Assembly: GCF_028858725.1 (NCBI RefSeq)
Contig: NC_084763.1
Location: 58,055,152-58,119,151, forward strand
DNA from: Colius striatus
Taxonomy: Eukaryota > Chordata > Aves > Coliiformes > Coliidae
DNA: 64,000 nucleotides
Reading direction: 5' to 3'
Below the pieces are notes generated by a model. The model was given only the letters and a program-made list of their open reading frames with translations. It searched no databases and had not been told where the DNA came from. Numbering within the stretch: position 1 is the first letter of the stretch; the number at the start of each line of letters is the position of its first letter. Below, piece after piece: positions 23,001-31,700 of the stretch. The position numbers and the translations under genes are program-made.

Positions 23001-25592
23001 AAACAAGCAGCCATAAGCAACCCTTCACAAAAACCCCTGCTGTAACATCTGACAAGTGGCTGGTATTTCACACAAGCCTTTTGAAAGGAAAGCTGATTCT
23101 GTGGCTGCCCTCACTATTTGGGTGCTGCTTGGAATCTCCAGTGCTACTACACTCTGTGATCTCACCCCAGTGTATTTCATCCATCACCTGACTTGCTCTG
23201 GTGCACATTAACACAGGCTTTCTCCAGGGAGATCTTCCAGAATCTCTGTGCCAGAGACATTTTCCTTGCAAGAACATGGGCTACAAGGAGTTACCAGTTC
23301 TTCCACGCACCAGAAAGAGAACAAAGAGGGCTGAATGTCCCCTCCAGCCCTCCTGGCCACCCACCTCCTGCTTTACCATCTCCTCCCTCAGCTTAGACAA
23401 TAAATATACCAGAGGAAATGGAATACTTGGGTTTTCTTGCCTCAAAAAGGAGATTTAGGGCATCTTCCTCGTGGCTAACTGAATGTATGGATAAGCCCTT
23501 CACATAAACACCCTGTGGGCAGTCCACTACAGCCAGCTGCATGTCACTGCTCCCACTGCTTGTCACGGTGGGGAGAAGGTCAAACAGGGTCTCGTTGTAG
23601 ATTTGCAGGTAGGAGATCCGCACAGTGAGGAAGGAATCGACTGAGCATGTCGCTGCTTTGAAGACCTGTTCAAAGGCAAAGAGTGTGTCAGTGGTGGTGC
23701 TGGAGTGAAGAGCATTCTGCAGCATCACTGCCTCAAAAGAAGCATCCCTGCCCCCTCGAATCATAGAACCATCAATTGGTTTGGGTTGGAAGAGACCTTA
23801 AAGCTTGTCCTGTTCCACCCCCCTGCCATGGGACACCTTCCACCAGCCCAGGCTGCTCCCAGCACCATCCAAGCTGCCCTTGGACACTGCCAGGGCTGGG
23901 GCAGCCACAGCCTCTCTGGGCAGCCTGTGCCAGGGCCTCAGCACCCTCCCAGGGAGGAACTTCCTTTCCTATAGCATGTTAAACCTGTGCCTCTGGACAG
24001 GGATGTGTCTGTGCAGCAGCAGGACCAACAGATCAGCATGTTGAAGCCAACACCATCCCAATGCTCTGATACATCACCAGTCCCAGTGCACAAGGGCACA
24101 GAGTGGTAAAGCAAAGGCACAAAGCAACCAGGGTTTACAGGATCATTTAGCTCTTTTGGTCATTTCTTAGATAAAAGAAAGAAGGAGGCGAAAAAAAAAG
24201 GACTGGTGGAAATAAGCTAAAACATATTCACTGTGTTAAGACACTTTTCTGAGTCCCAGAGGTGTTCCTGTTACTTCTTCCAGCCTCTTTTCCCACCCAG
24301 AGCCAGTACCTGCTGTATAGCTCTGGGGATGATCCCTCGGTGCTTGTACTCAGCAGTTGCTCCTGTCATGGTGTATGTTTTGCCAGCCCCTGTTTGCCCA
24401 TAGCACATTATCGTGCCTGGACAAAAAGATGCAAAAGCAGAAGAATAACTTCAGGAGGGAACCTCTGCATTTCTCCAATGGGTCATCAAAAGGATCAGAT
24501 CCAACCTCCACTTACCATTATAACCAATCAAAGCTTCAGCCACCAGTTTGGCAGCCACCGTCTCGTAAGCCACGTCCTGGGAGGTGTTGTGGAGGACACC
24601 ATCCAGCCTGAAGGACCAGTCAGTCTGCCTGTTATTCACAACACCTTTCTTGGCATCCTTTTTGGTGTATATACCTATGCTCTGAAACCCCAAAAATAAA
24701 GAAGAGATGACTTTTAATAGCCACACAGACTGTCAGCAGTTACTGTCTGGACAAAACAAGCCAGGGCACTGAAGGCCTGGAGAAAGGGGAGCACAAATAA
24801 GGGCACTTTGTTACTCATCCTGGTGGGGTTTTTTTGGCAGTAGATGTTTAAACAAAGGAAATGTGGCTAAAGCTCATCTTTTTACCTTTCAGTGATGTGG
24901 CAGCTTTTGTATCCCAGGGAAATTAATTACACAAGAGAAAGTGAAGGGAGAATCTTTGATAGGAGGGGAGAGACACAAACTGCACCACAGGGAAACCTCT
25001 CAAGGTTATCACAGGGAATTCCTCACATAGCACTCAGACCCCAGCCCTTCTGGGGACTTTCTCTAGTGACTGTATCACAAGATGTTTTCTATAGTCACAC
25101 TTGCTGACAGAATTGTTAGAATAGAATGGTTGGGGCTGGAAAAGCCCCTGAAGCTGATGGAGCCCAACCTTTCCCCCAGCACTGCCACAGCCACCACTGA
25201 CCCATGGCCTCAGCCCCACAGCTCCAGGCTTTGGGATCCCTCCAGGGATGGGGACTCCCAGCCCCTTCCCGAGCCCTGGTGCCCATCTCTGCACACACTC
25301 CAGCCTCTCAGTGTGCCCCTTGGAGTGATACAAACTCCCAAGCCACAGCCAGCACAGAGGCAAACAGCAAGCACCACAATCACCATGCACCCAAATGTTC
25401 TGCATGCTTTAAGGAACAGAAGCATTCTGCATTTCTGGGGGCAAAACTGAAATCAAACTCCAAAGCTTTCACACTTGCAAGTTCTTTTTCAACTACCTTG
25501 TTGTCTGGTCCAAACTTGATCATATCTTGAGCAAAATCAGCTGTTGGCTTGACTCTCACAAATACTTGGACTCTCTTTTCTAGTGCATCCAT
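4964..25592 (-). CDS. KIF9: KIF9, kinesin-9 family motor protein (20 coding exons)
   Basis: Microtubule motor of cilia and sperm flagella (known: kinesin-9 family, linked to the axonemal central pair and sperm motility). Coding exons in order: 25497-25592, 24516-24681, 24310-24416, 23441-23665, 21707-21790, 21496-21588, 20283-20430, 19373-19437, 18213-18290, 16798-16866, 16318-16422, 14861-14916, 13964-14054, 12889-13006, 11512-11743, 9992-10200, 9035-9214, 7204-7319, 6030-6134, 4964-5095. All phases join, giving about 824 aa (human 790). Motor domain about 7-340: P-loop GQTGAGKT (94-101), switch I NSSRSH (213-218), switch II DLAGSE (246-251). The tail holds charged, probably coiled-coil stretches ([35 protein letters not shown]) matching human KIF9. 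The start [16 protein letters not shown] replaces human MGTRKKVHAFVRVKP. One intron has a GC donor. The last exon is the least certain. Head-to-head with KLHL18. Confidence 0.93.
5535..6010 (+). mobile_element. CR1 LINE 3' fragment
   Basis: Sense-oriented CR1 wording throughout (GGCTGTTCAGCCTGGAGAAG, GGGAGCCCTGGCCCAGGCTG, GGATGGGCTGTGCAGGGCCC). Its end lies about 20 bases from the donor of a KIF9 exon, so this exon sits almost against the insertion. Confidence 0.85.
6430..6905 (+). mobile_element. CR1 LINE 3' fragment
   Basis: Starts with GATGAGAGCTGGGCCCAGAG and runs through the GGTCACCCAGGGCAAGGGC and CTGGAGCCCTGTGCTCAGTG blocks typical of CR1, ending near the GGATGAGCTCTGCAGGGCCC tail. 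It lies in a KIF9 intron, in the opposite direction to the gene. Confidence 0.85.
8545..8965 (-). mobile_element. CR1 LINE 3' fragment (antisense)
   Basis: Begins ATCACAGAATGGTTTGGGTT and continues through the antisense CR1 tail (CTGCCATGGGACACCTTCCA, GGCAGCCTGTGCCAGGGCCT). It ends about 70 bases before a KIF9 exon. Confidence 0.85.
9595..9675 (+). mobile_element. Short CR1 LINE 3' end
   Basis: GGGGTTGGACTGGATAATCT followed by CTAAAGGTCCCTTCCATCCC, the signature of the CR1 tail, in about 80 bases. Confidence 0.75.
10300..10700 (-). mobile_element. CR1 LINE 3' fragment (antisense)
   Basis: Contains GGTCCCTCCAGGGCTGGGCA, the CTCCCTGGGCAGCCTGGCAC block and CTCAGCTGCTCCTCATAAGA, all antisense CR1 wording. 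It sits between two KIF9 exons. Confidence 0.85.
14440..14630 (-). mobile_element. CR1 LINE 3' fragment (antisense)
   Basis: Starts CACAGAATCACAGAATGGCT, then GGTTGGAAATGTTCTTGGAG, and ends in GAGGGGCCCAGCACTGAGCA. It lies in a KIF9 intron. Confidence 0.8.
15975..16085 (-). mobile_element. Short CR1 LINE 3' end (antisense)
   Basis: CACAGAATCTTTGAATGCTT followed by GGGTTGGAAGGGACCTTAAA, the antisense CR1 terminus, about 110 bases long. Confidence 0.8.
18685..18950. mobile_element. Two CR1 3' ends in inverted arrangement
   Basis: The first about 45 bases read as an antisense CR1 end (GGTTGGAAAAGGCCTTGAAGC). From about 18735 the sequence reads as a sense CR1 tail (CCTTCCCCCAAGGGCTGTCC, ending GACTCCATCAGCTTCAAGGG). 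The two ends are near-complementary, giving a stem with a loop of about 150 bases. Confidence 0.75.
19690..19960 (-). mobile_element. Diverged CR1-like fragment
   Basis: Contains GGTCACTAATGAACAGGTTG and AATAAGAGTGGTCCAGTAAT, wording found in antisense internal parts of CR1 elements. It is older and more diverged than most copies here. Confidence 0.55.
20443..20890 (-). mobile_element. CR1 LINE 3' fragment (antisense)
   Basis: Starts CACAGAATCACTGAGGTTGG about 13 bases upstream (minus-strand sense) of the KIF9 exon at 20283-20430 and continues with CTCCAATCTCAACCTCCCCT. The insertion lies just outside the acceptor of that exon. Confidence 0.85.
22685..22795 (-). mobile_element. Short CR1-like fragment (antisense)
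   Basis: CACAGAATCCCTCAAAGAGT and GGGTTGGAAGTTTTTCACCC mark an antisense CR1 end, then CTGCTCAGGGCTGCCCTCAC, which also occurs at 52670-52700. Confidence 0.6.
23439..23440 (-). other. KIF9: Non-canonical GC splice donor in KIF9
   Basis: The exon ends ..LLFE as TTTGAG and is followed by GCAAGA instead of GTAAG. The next exon starts [10 protein letters not shown] after a normal acceptor (TTTGCAG) at 21790. Human KIF9 reads LLFEGETNR across this join, so the boundary is fixed by the protein. No GT lies at a position that would keep the protein. Confidence 0.85.
23755..23985 (-). mobile_element. CR1 LINE 3' fragment (antisense)
   Basis: ATCATAGAACCATCAATTGG, then GGGTTGGAAGAGACCTTAAA and GGCAGCCTGTGCCAGGGCCT. 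It begins about 90 bases upstream of the KIF9 exon at 23441-23665. Confidence 0.85.
25125..25330 (-). mobile_element. CR1 LINE 3' fragment (antisense)
   Basis: AATAGAATGGTTGGGGCTGG, the antisense CR1 end, followed by CCTTTCCCCCAGCACTGCCA. It lies in the first coding intron of KIF9. Confidence 0.85.
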
Positions 25593-26139
25593 TCTGACCG
25601 GAGAAGGAAGAGAGGGACCATCAGCACTGCAAATGTTGCAATGCAATGATATTTGTCACAAAAAGGAAAGCTCCAGAGCAGGCAAGTTTAAAACTAAAGC
25701 ATTGACAAAGGTTCAGCTGCAGTTTCTCTTCTTTATTAAAAGCAACTATGAGCAGACAGTTGCTGCAAATTCTTTCCAGTATGGTTCTGCTCAGAAACCT
25801 GAGTGTGTGTGAAGAGCAGACCCTCATTTCCCTTCATGTATCAGGGACACGAGTGTTGGACAACACAAGATGCTGTTCCTCAGCCTTGTAAAGCCAGAGA
25901 ATGGCAGGGATGTGCACTGGGGTTCTCTTCTGGTATTTTCTCTGTGTGAAGGCACACACACAGCCTACTGTTTTGTAATGTCATGTCATCCAGAGCCATG
26001 TTTCAAGCTTCTGAGGATGAACACTTCCAGGTCCCACAGCCACTCCCCATCAGACTGCTCCTACAGATACTTCCCCAGCTCCAGTGCCTGGCTCTGGACC
26101 CACAAGTAACTCATTTCATAGAAACACAGACTCAGGGAA

Positions 26140-26810
26140 TAACAGAATCATAGAAGGGTGGAGGTTGGAAGAGGCCTTTAGAAATCATCCAGTCCAACCC
26201 CCTCCCAAAGCAGGTCCCACCTAGATCAGGTCACACAGGAATGTGTCCAGGTGGGGTTGAAACCGTCCTGAGAAGGAGCCTCCAGCCCCTCCCTGGGCAG
26301 CCTGGGCCAGGGCTCCCTCACTGAAACACTGAAACAGTTTCTCCTTATGTTTAAATGGAACTTTTTGTGTTCCAGCTTCTTCCCATCACCCTTTGTCCTG
26401 TCACTGGAGACAACAGAATAAAAGTGCTGCCCCAACCTCCTGACACCCACCTGTCAGATATTTGTAACTATTATTGAGATCCCCCTGAGCTCAGGTTTCT
26501 CTTCTCCAGGCTGAACAGCCCCAGTTCCAGCAGCCTTTCCTCCTCACACACATGTTCCATCCCCTCAGCACCCTGGGAGCCCTCCCTGGCCTCTCTGCAG
26601 CAGTTCCCTGTCTCTCTGCAGCTGGGGAGCCCAGCAATGGGCACAGGGCTCCAGCTGAGGCCTCAGCAGGGCAGAGCAGAGGGGCAGCACAACCTCCCTG
26701 GCCCTGCTGCCCACACTCTGCTGGATGCCCCCAGGCCTGCCATTGGCTTCCTGTCCACAGCCCACACTGTGTTTCCCACAGCCTGTGCTCCAGCAACAGC
26801 CTCGAGTTTC
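26140..26810 (-). mobile_element. Long CR1 LINE 3' fragment (antisense)
   Basis: Starts with GAATCATAGAAGGGTGGAGG and GGTTGGAAGAGGCCTTTAGA and keeps the antisense CR1 wording for about 650 bases, including the CCCTGGGCAGCCTGGGCCAG and CTGCTGCCCACACTCTGCTG blocks. One of the longest copies here. Confidence 0.85.
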
Positions 26811-27324
26811 ACACTAAATCTTTTGTATTCCTTAAGTATTTTCACTCAGCCTGGCTGCTCTGGCTGCTCTAAAAGGAAACACAGACTGCTCTGTATTTCA
26901 ATTAGAGGCGAGCAATTGATTGATTACCTGGTCAAGGAACCATGGGAACCTTCTCCCATTTGAGACTACTGCAGTGATGCCAACATAATGTCAGTTGTGG
27001 ACTCCAGAGTGGTGCTGGGTTGCTGTGTTTGCAATCTCTTCAGCATCAGAGACAGCCTCTGATAAACCATCTGTGCAAAAGCAGAGACAAACACACAGAT
27101 GTCACCATAAGGACACACAAGAAAGCTGCCCACATATTTCCCAATCCTGTGTAAACAAAGGCAGGAGCAGCCCAGGTACAGAGCCAAGCAAAATGGAAAC
27201 AGACATGCAGATACAAAGGTGGGGAGCAGCATGGAAATGGTGCTCAGCTGGCTCTGGGGGTTGTTACAGGTGACAAAACTCTGCTGCACAAATATGCCCC
27301 AGTGTCAGAGATATGTGCCTTACT

Positions 27325-27600
27325 TCATAGAATCATGGAATCACACACTAGCCTGGATTGGCAGGGACCCCAATGCTCATCCAGTTCCACTCCCCTGCCA
27401 TGGAACACCTTCCACCAGCCCAGGCTGCTCCCAGCTCTGTCCAAGCTGCCCTTGAACACTGCCAGGGCTGGGGCAGCCACAGCCTCTCTGGGCAGCCTGT
27501 GCCAGGGCCTCAGCACCCTCAGCATGGAGAATTTCTTCCTTCTATCTGGCATGAATGTCTCTGGTTCAGTTCAAAACTATTCCCCCTTGTCCTGAACAAC
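27325..27600 (-). mobile_element. CR1 LINE 3' fragment (antisense)
   Basis: CATAGAATCATGGAATCACA, then GGATTGGCAGGGACCCCAAT and GGCAGCCTGTGCCAGGGCCT. It lies in KIF9 intron 1. Confidence 0.85.
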
Positions 27601-27889
27601 AAAGGCAAACTGGAGAGGCAAAGCTGCTTTGGGGGAGGAGGGTGACCATGAGGCAGAATTCCAACTCTAGTGACACTTTGTGAGTTGAATCCACACCCTT
27701 GGACACCAAAAACTCAGTTGTGCCCCAGCACCTCAGGCCCCCTGCACACTCCAAGGAGATAACAGGGAACAAAGGGATTGCCCTGGGCAGCCATGTCCTC
27801 AGTCCTTCTCGCTGGAGACAAGGGCAAAGGAGGGTGATCTGACAGGGAGTCAAGGTGCAGCGGGGCTGTTGGGACAGGGAAAGGATGAG

Positions 27890-28450
27890 CCATGTTTTAG
27901 TGGACCTTGGGAGACGAGAGATGAGGCTGAGGAAGGTTATGGAGACATTGCCTTAGGTGGTATGGTGATTGCTGGTGAGGTGGAACGAGCCCTTGAGTCA
28001 GGGCACGAGGCCTTGAGGAGAGGATCCAAAGCAACACAAGGAAAAGCTTCTTCCCTGTTGGGATGAGGGAGCCCTGGCAGGGGCTGCCCAGATGGGCTGT
28101 GGAGGCTCCTTCTCTGGAGACATTCCAACCCAGCTGGACAGTTCCTGTGTGCCCTGCTCTAGGTGGTGCTGCTCTGGCAGGGGGCTGCACTGGGTAAGCT
28201 TTGCAGGTCCCTCCCAGCCCCTGCGATCCTGTGATGCCGTGACAGTAAGGCCTCTGTGGGGTGGGGAGGGCCGAGGTCTTGAAAGGGGAACGAAGCCTCG
28301 AGGAGAGGGACAAAGAGGCCTGATGAGGGGGATAAAGCCTTTGGGGAGGGGAACGAGGCGTTGCGAGGAAAACAAAGCCCGGCGGAAAGGGCCTGAGGCC
28401 GTGAGGGGGGATGAGGCCCTGAGCGAGGGAACGGGGCTGCAGCGGGGGGT
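27890..28450. repeat. Purine-rich degenerate tandem array interrupted by a CR1
   Basis: Units resembling GAGGCCTTGAGGAGAGGGA recur at 27890-28020 and again at 28240-28450, with the CR1 at about 28020-28240 between them. The array ends against the KIF9/KLHL18 CpG island. Confidence 0.6.
28015..28240 (+). mobile_element. CR1 LINE 3' fragment inside a tandem array
   Basis: Sense CR1 wording (GGGAGCCCTGGCAGGGGCTG, GGGCTGCACTGGGTAAGCTT) ending CGATCCTGTGATGCCGTGAC. It splits the surrounding purine-rich repeat, so the repeat is older. Confidence 0.8.
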
Positions 28451-28541
28451 GCGAGGCGACCTGGCGGGTCAGCAGCGGCGGGATAGGCGCGTGAGGACGA
28501 GGCGCCGAGTCGGGGCGGGCTCCCGGGGGCTCCGCACGTAC

Positions 28542-28610
28542 CTGCGGCCGCGCCGGGGCTCCGGAGAGCGGCGGCGGCTCGCGGGGGCCGCGTACGCGGT
28601 TGCCATGGCA
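28542..28610 (-). other. KIF9: Probable non-coding first exon of KIF9
   Basis: A consensus donor (CCGCAG|GTACGTGC, minus strand) lies at 28542 inside the CpG island. The first coding exon has an acceptor (CGGTCAG) one base before its ATG at 25592, so an upstream 5'-untranslated exon is required. The exact transcription start is unknown. Confidence 0.6.
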
Positions 28611-28612
28611 GC
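28599..28612. promoter_or_regulatory. RFX X-box
   Basis: GTTGCCATGGCAGC differs by one base from the perfect palindromic X-box GTTGCCATGGCAAC bound by RFX factors, which switch on ciliary genes (established knowledge). It lies in the presumed KIF9 transcription start region, fitting the ciliary role of KIF9. Confidence 0.75.
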
Positions 28613-28615
28613 CGG

Positions 28616-28639
28616 CACTTCCGGTGTGTCCCGGAAGTG
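28616..28639. promoter_or_regulatory. Inverted pair of ETS sites
   Basis: CACTTCCGG and CCGGAAGTG form a perfect 9-base inverted repeat around a 6-base spacer. Each arm is a strong ETS/GABP site. Such sites are common in bidirectional CpG-island promoters, and this pair sits between the divergent KIF9 and KLHL18 first exons. Confidence 0.8.
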
Positions 28640-28723
28640 AAGCGGCGAGGGCAGCGGTACGGCAGCCGGGCGGGGACAAGGAGCGGGGGAGGCGAAGCGA
28701 GGCGGGCGGCGGCGGCGGGGAAG

Positions 28724-31700
28724 ATGCTGGAGGCGGCGGCGGCCGAGCAGCCGGAGCTGGACCCTGAGGACTTGGTGCACTTCTCGGTGGGCGATTTGCC
28801 CAGCCGCGGTTATGGCGTGATGGGCGAGATCCGGCGGCAGGGCAAGCTCTGCGACGTGACCCTGAAGGTGCGGCCCGGGCCGGGGGCGGCGGGGGGCGGC
28901 GGGACCCCCGGCCCTCACACGGGCTGAGGGACACCCCCGGGCCATGCTCCGGGGAGAACGAGGCAGCTGAGGTCCGCACGGGCCGGTTTGGGGGGCAGCT
29001 GGGAGCCCCCTTCGGTGAGGGGTAATGGGGCTGAGGACCCTTGGCGGCAGATGAAGCTTGAGGGACCCCCCGGCAGCCCCTGTGGTGGGGACGAGGCGGA
29101 GCTGAGGGTCCCCTCGCAGCCCGGTGCTCAGACACCAGCTCCCAGCCTCCTGAGTGGGTCGTCGGGGGGTGTTGGGCCTCCTCAGGTGTGGGTGGGGATC
29201 TCTCTGAGGGCTTCTTGGGGGTGAGGGGGGTGCAGAGCTCCTCCAGACCATATCGTGTCCAGCTCTGGGCCCCTCAGCTGCAGAAGGACAGGGAGCTGCT
29301 GGAGAGAGTTCAGTGCAGGGCCAGCAAGGTGATGGAGTGGAGAATCTGCCTTGTGCTGAAAGGCTGAGGGAGCTGGGGCTCTGCAGCTTGGAGAAGAGGA
29401 GCCTGAGGGCTGAGCTCAGTCATGTTACAAACCCATCAAGGGTGGGTGTGAGGAGGCTGGAGCCAGGCTGTGCTCAGGGATGGCCAGTGACAGGACAAGG
29501 GGCAACGGGGACAAGCTGCAACAGAAGAGGTTCCAAAGCAACACAAGGAAAAGCTTCTTCCCTGCTGAGGTGAGGGAGCCCTGGCAGGGGCTGCCCAGAT
29601 GGGCTGTGGAGGCTCCTCCTCTGAGACATTCCAACCCAGCTGGACAGTCCCTGTGTGCCCTGCTCTAGGTGGTGCTGCTCTGGCAGGGGGCTGCACTGGA
29701 TGAGCTTTGCAGGTCCCTTCCAGCCCTTGAGATTCTGTCATTGTGAGACACCCTGCCTCTGATGCCACCACTCACCTGGGTGTGAGGTGGGAGGTGGAGT
29801 CTCTCTCTCCCATGGGACCATCATTTTTTTTTCCAGCAAGCAGAGAGATTCAATAAAATGCCATGTTTTGGGAAGAAACAGGGCTCTCCAGACCCAGCCT
29901 TGTGTTTCAGTGGTGGTCCTGGCACTGAGGAGTGCTTTGAGAGGTCACACTGTGGACTATAATTGGTGCAGGTTTATGGACCAACCTCTGCTCCAACCCA
30001 TGGGAGAAGGATCCTTTACCTTTATCTTGTAAGAACATCAAAGAAATAACCTATAACCTTGGTAAATGCTCAGGACTGAGTTCCTGGCTCTGCAGGGCTG
30101 AGCTGGAAGGGTTTGAGAGTGGCCAGTGCTGGGCAGGAGGTGCCTGAGTCCTTCAGCCCAGGAGCTCACGGGCAGGGGAGCTTGTTGTGGGATGGGTGAG
30201 ACCTGCAACTCCTGGGATGGGTTGAGTCATTCCCAAATTAACTCTGAAGCTTTAATTAAATGTCAAGGTGTTTCTGTGCCTACTCACACTGGAACTTTTG
30301 ACTTTCCTGCCTCTGAAGAACAAAGAGCCAGCGAGGGCTGTGCCTGTCGTGGACACGGCTGGAGGCAGGATTGGGGTGCATCCCTGGGCTACTTCATCCC
30401 CCCTAGAGGAGCTGTGGCCTCCTGGAAACAGGGGATTACTTTGCAAGCTGGAAAATGCTCGTTGTGAAGAGCAGAGCTGTACACTGATCCCCCCTGGCAG
30501 AGGCTGTACCTCCCATGTACCACAGGCTGCAATATCCTTCTGATGAGGAAAAGCTGCAGGAACTGGGGCTGTTCAGCCTGGAGGAGAGAAGCCTGAGCTC
30601 AGGGGGCCCTTAGCAGTGCTGCTCAGTCCCTACAGGGTGGGTGTGGAGAGGCTGGGGCCAGTGTTTGCTGTGTGGTGGCCAGTGCCAGCACAAGGGGTAC
30701 CAGGCACAGGCTGGCACACAGGCAGTGCCCCTGGCACAGGAGGAGAAGCTCCTTTGGTGCTGAGGTGAGGGAGCCCTGGCCCTGGCTGCCCAGAGAGGGT
30801 GTGGAGGCTCCTTCTCAGGAGGTTCCCAACCCCACCTGGACACGTTCCTGTGCCCCCTGAGCCAGGGGAAGCTGCTTTGGCAGGGACTGGGGCTGGATGA
30901 GCTCTGCAGGGTCCTTCCAGCACCCACCATGCTGGGATTCTGTGCTTTAACATGGGGGTGACAAAACTCCCCCTGTGGTGAGCCCTGGGGAGGCTGCAGC
31001 TCCAGGGCTGTGTCAGTGCTGGGCCCCTCACTCACTGCCACAGGGACACTGAGGGGCTGCAGCGTGGCCAGAGCCGGGCACAGAGCTGGGGAAGGGGCTG
31101 GAGCACAAGGGGCTGGGGAGGGGCTGAGGGAATGGGGGTGTTGAGCCTGGAGAAGAGGAGCCTGAGGGGAGACAGCAGCACTCTCTGCAGCTCTCTCACA
31201 GGAGGCTGGGGCTGGCTGTGGAGGTTTAAAATCTATTGAGAGATGTCTCTGTTGCTCTTAAGTCTGCGATTTCTCCGCTGTCCTCCTTGATTCTTTATTG
31301 TACTGAAGACAGATTCCAGCAGTGACTGATCCATTTGGCAGAGTGCTGACAGTGTGTTTCCCTGTTGGTCCAAACAATCTGTCTTTGCCTCATACACACA
31401 GAATCCAAAGCATTTTTGATTCTCCTCGTTGTTTTGAGTCATCACATCAAAATATCCCTCCTCGGTGCCATCTCCTCAGCGCCTGTGGCTACTGAAGTCA
31501 TTGATCAAATCTATTGAATGATTCAGGCTGCTGAAGGACAGCAAAGCCCCCTTGTCCAGTACAGAGTGTCCCCTCGAGCTGCTGAATGTTTAAGAAGTCC
31601 TTTTTCCTTAGCTGGACTCTGGAGGTGCCTTTGAATCCCTTCAGCACCTCGAAAGCAGCTGACGCAAAACGTGCTCTTCCCTGACCTCGCTGGGGAACGC

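Larger units (their letters stand above)
28450..28930. promoter_or_regulatory. KIF9/KLHL18 bidirectional CpG-island promoter
   Basis: A CpG-dense block covers the first exons of both genes. The KIF9 donor at 28542 and the KLHL18 ATG at 28724 lie only about 180 bases apart, with the X-box and ETS pair between them. The same head-to-head arrangement is known in human. Confidence 0.85.

Noticed and set aside
27897-29135. 412-codon minus-strand frame over the KLHL18 first exon
   Set aside because: Antisense to the KLHL18 exon in a CpG island and running through a CR1; Pro/Arg-rich with no motif.
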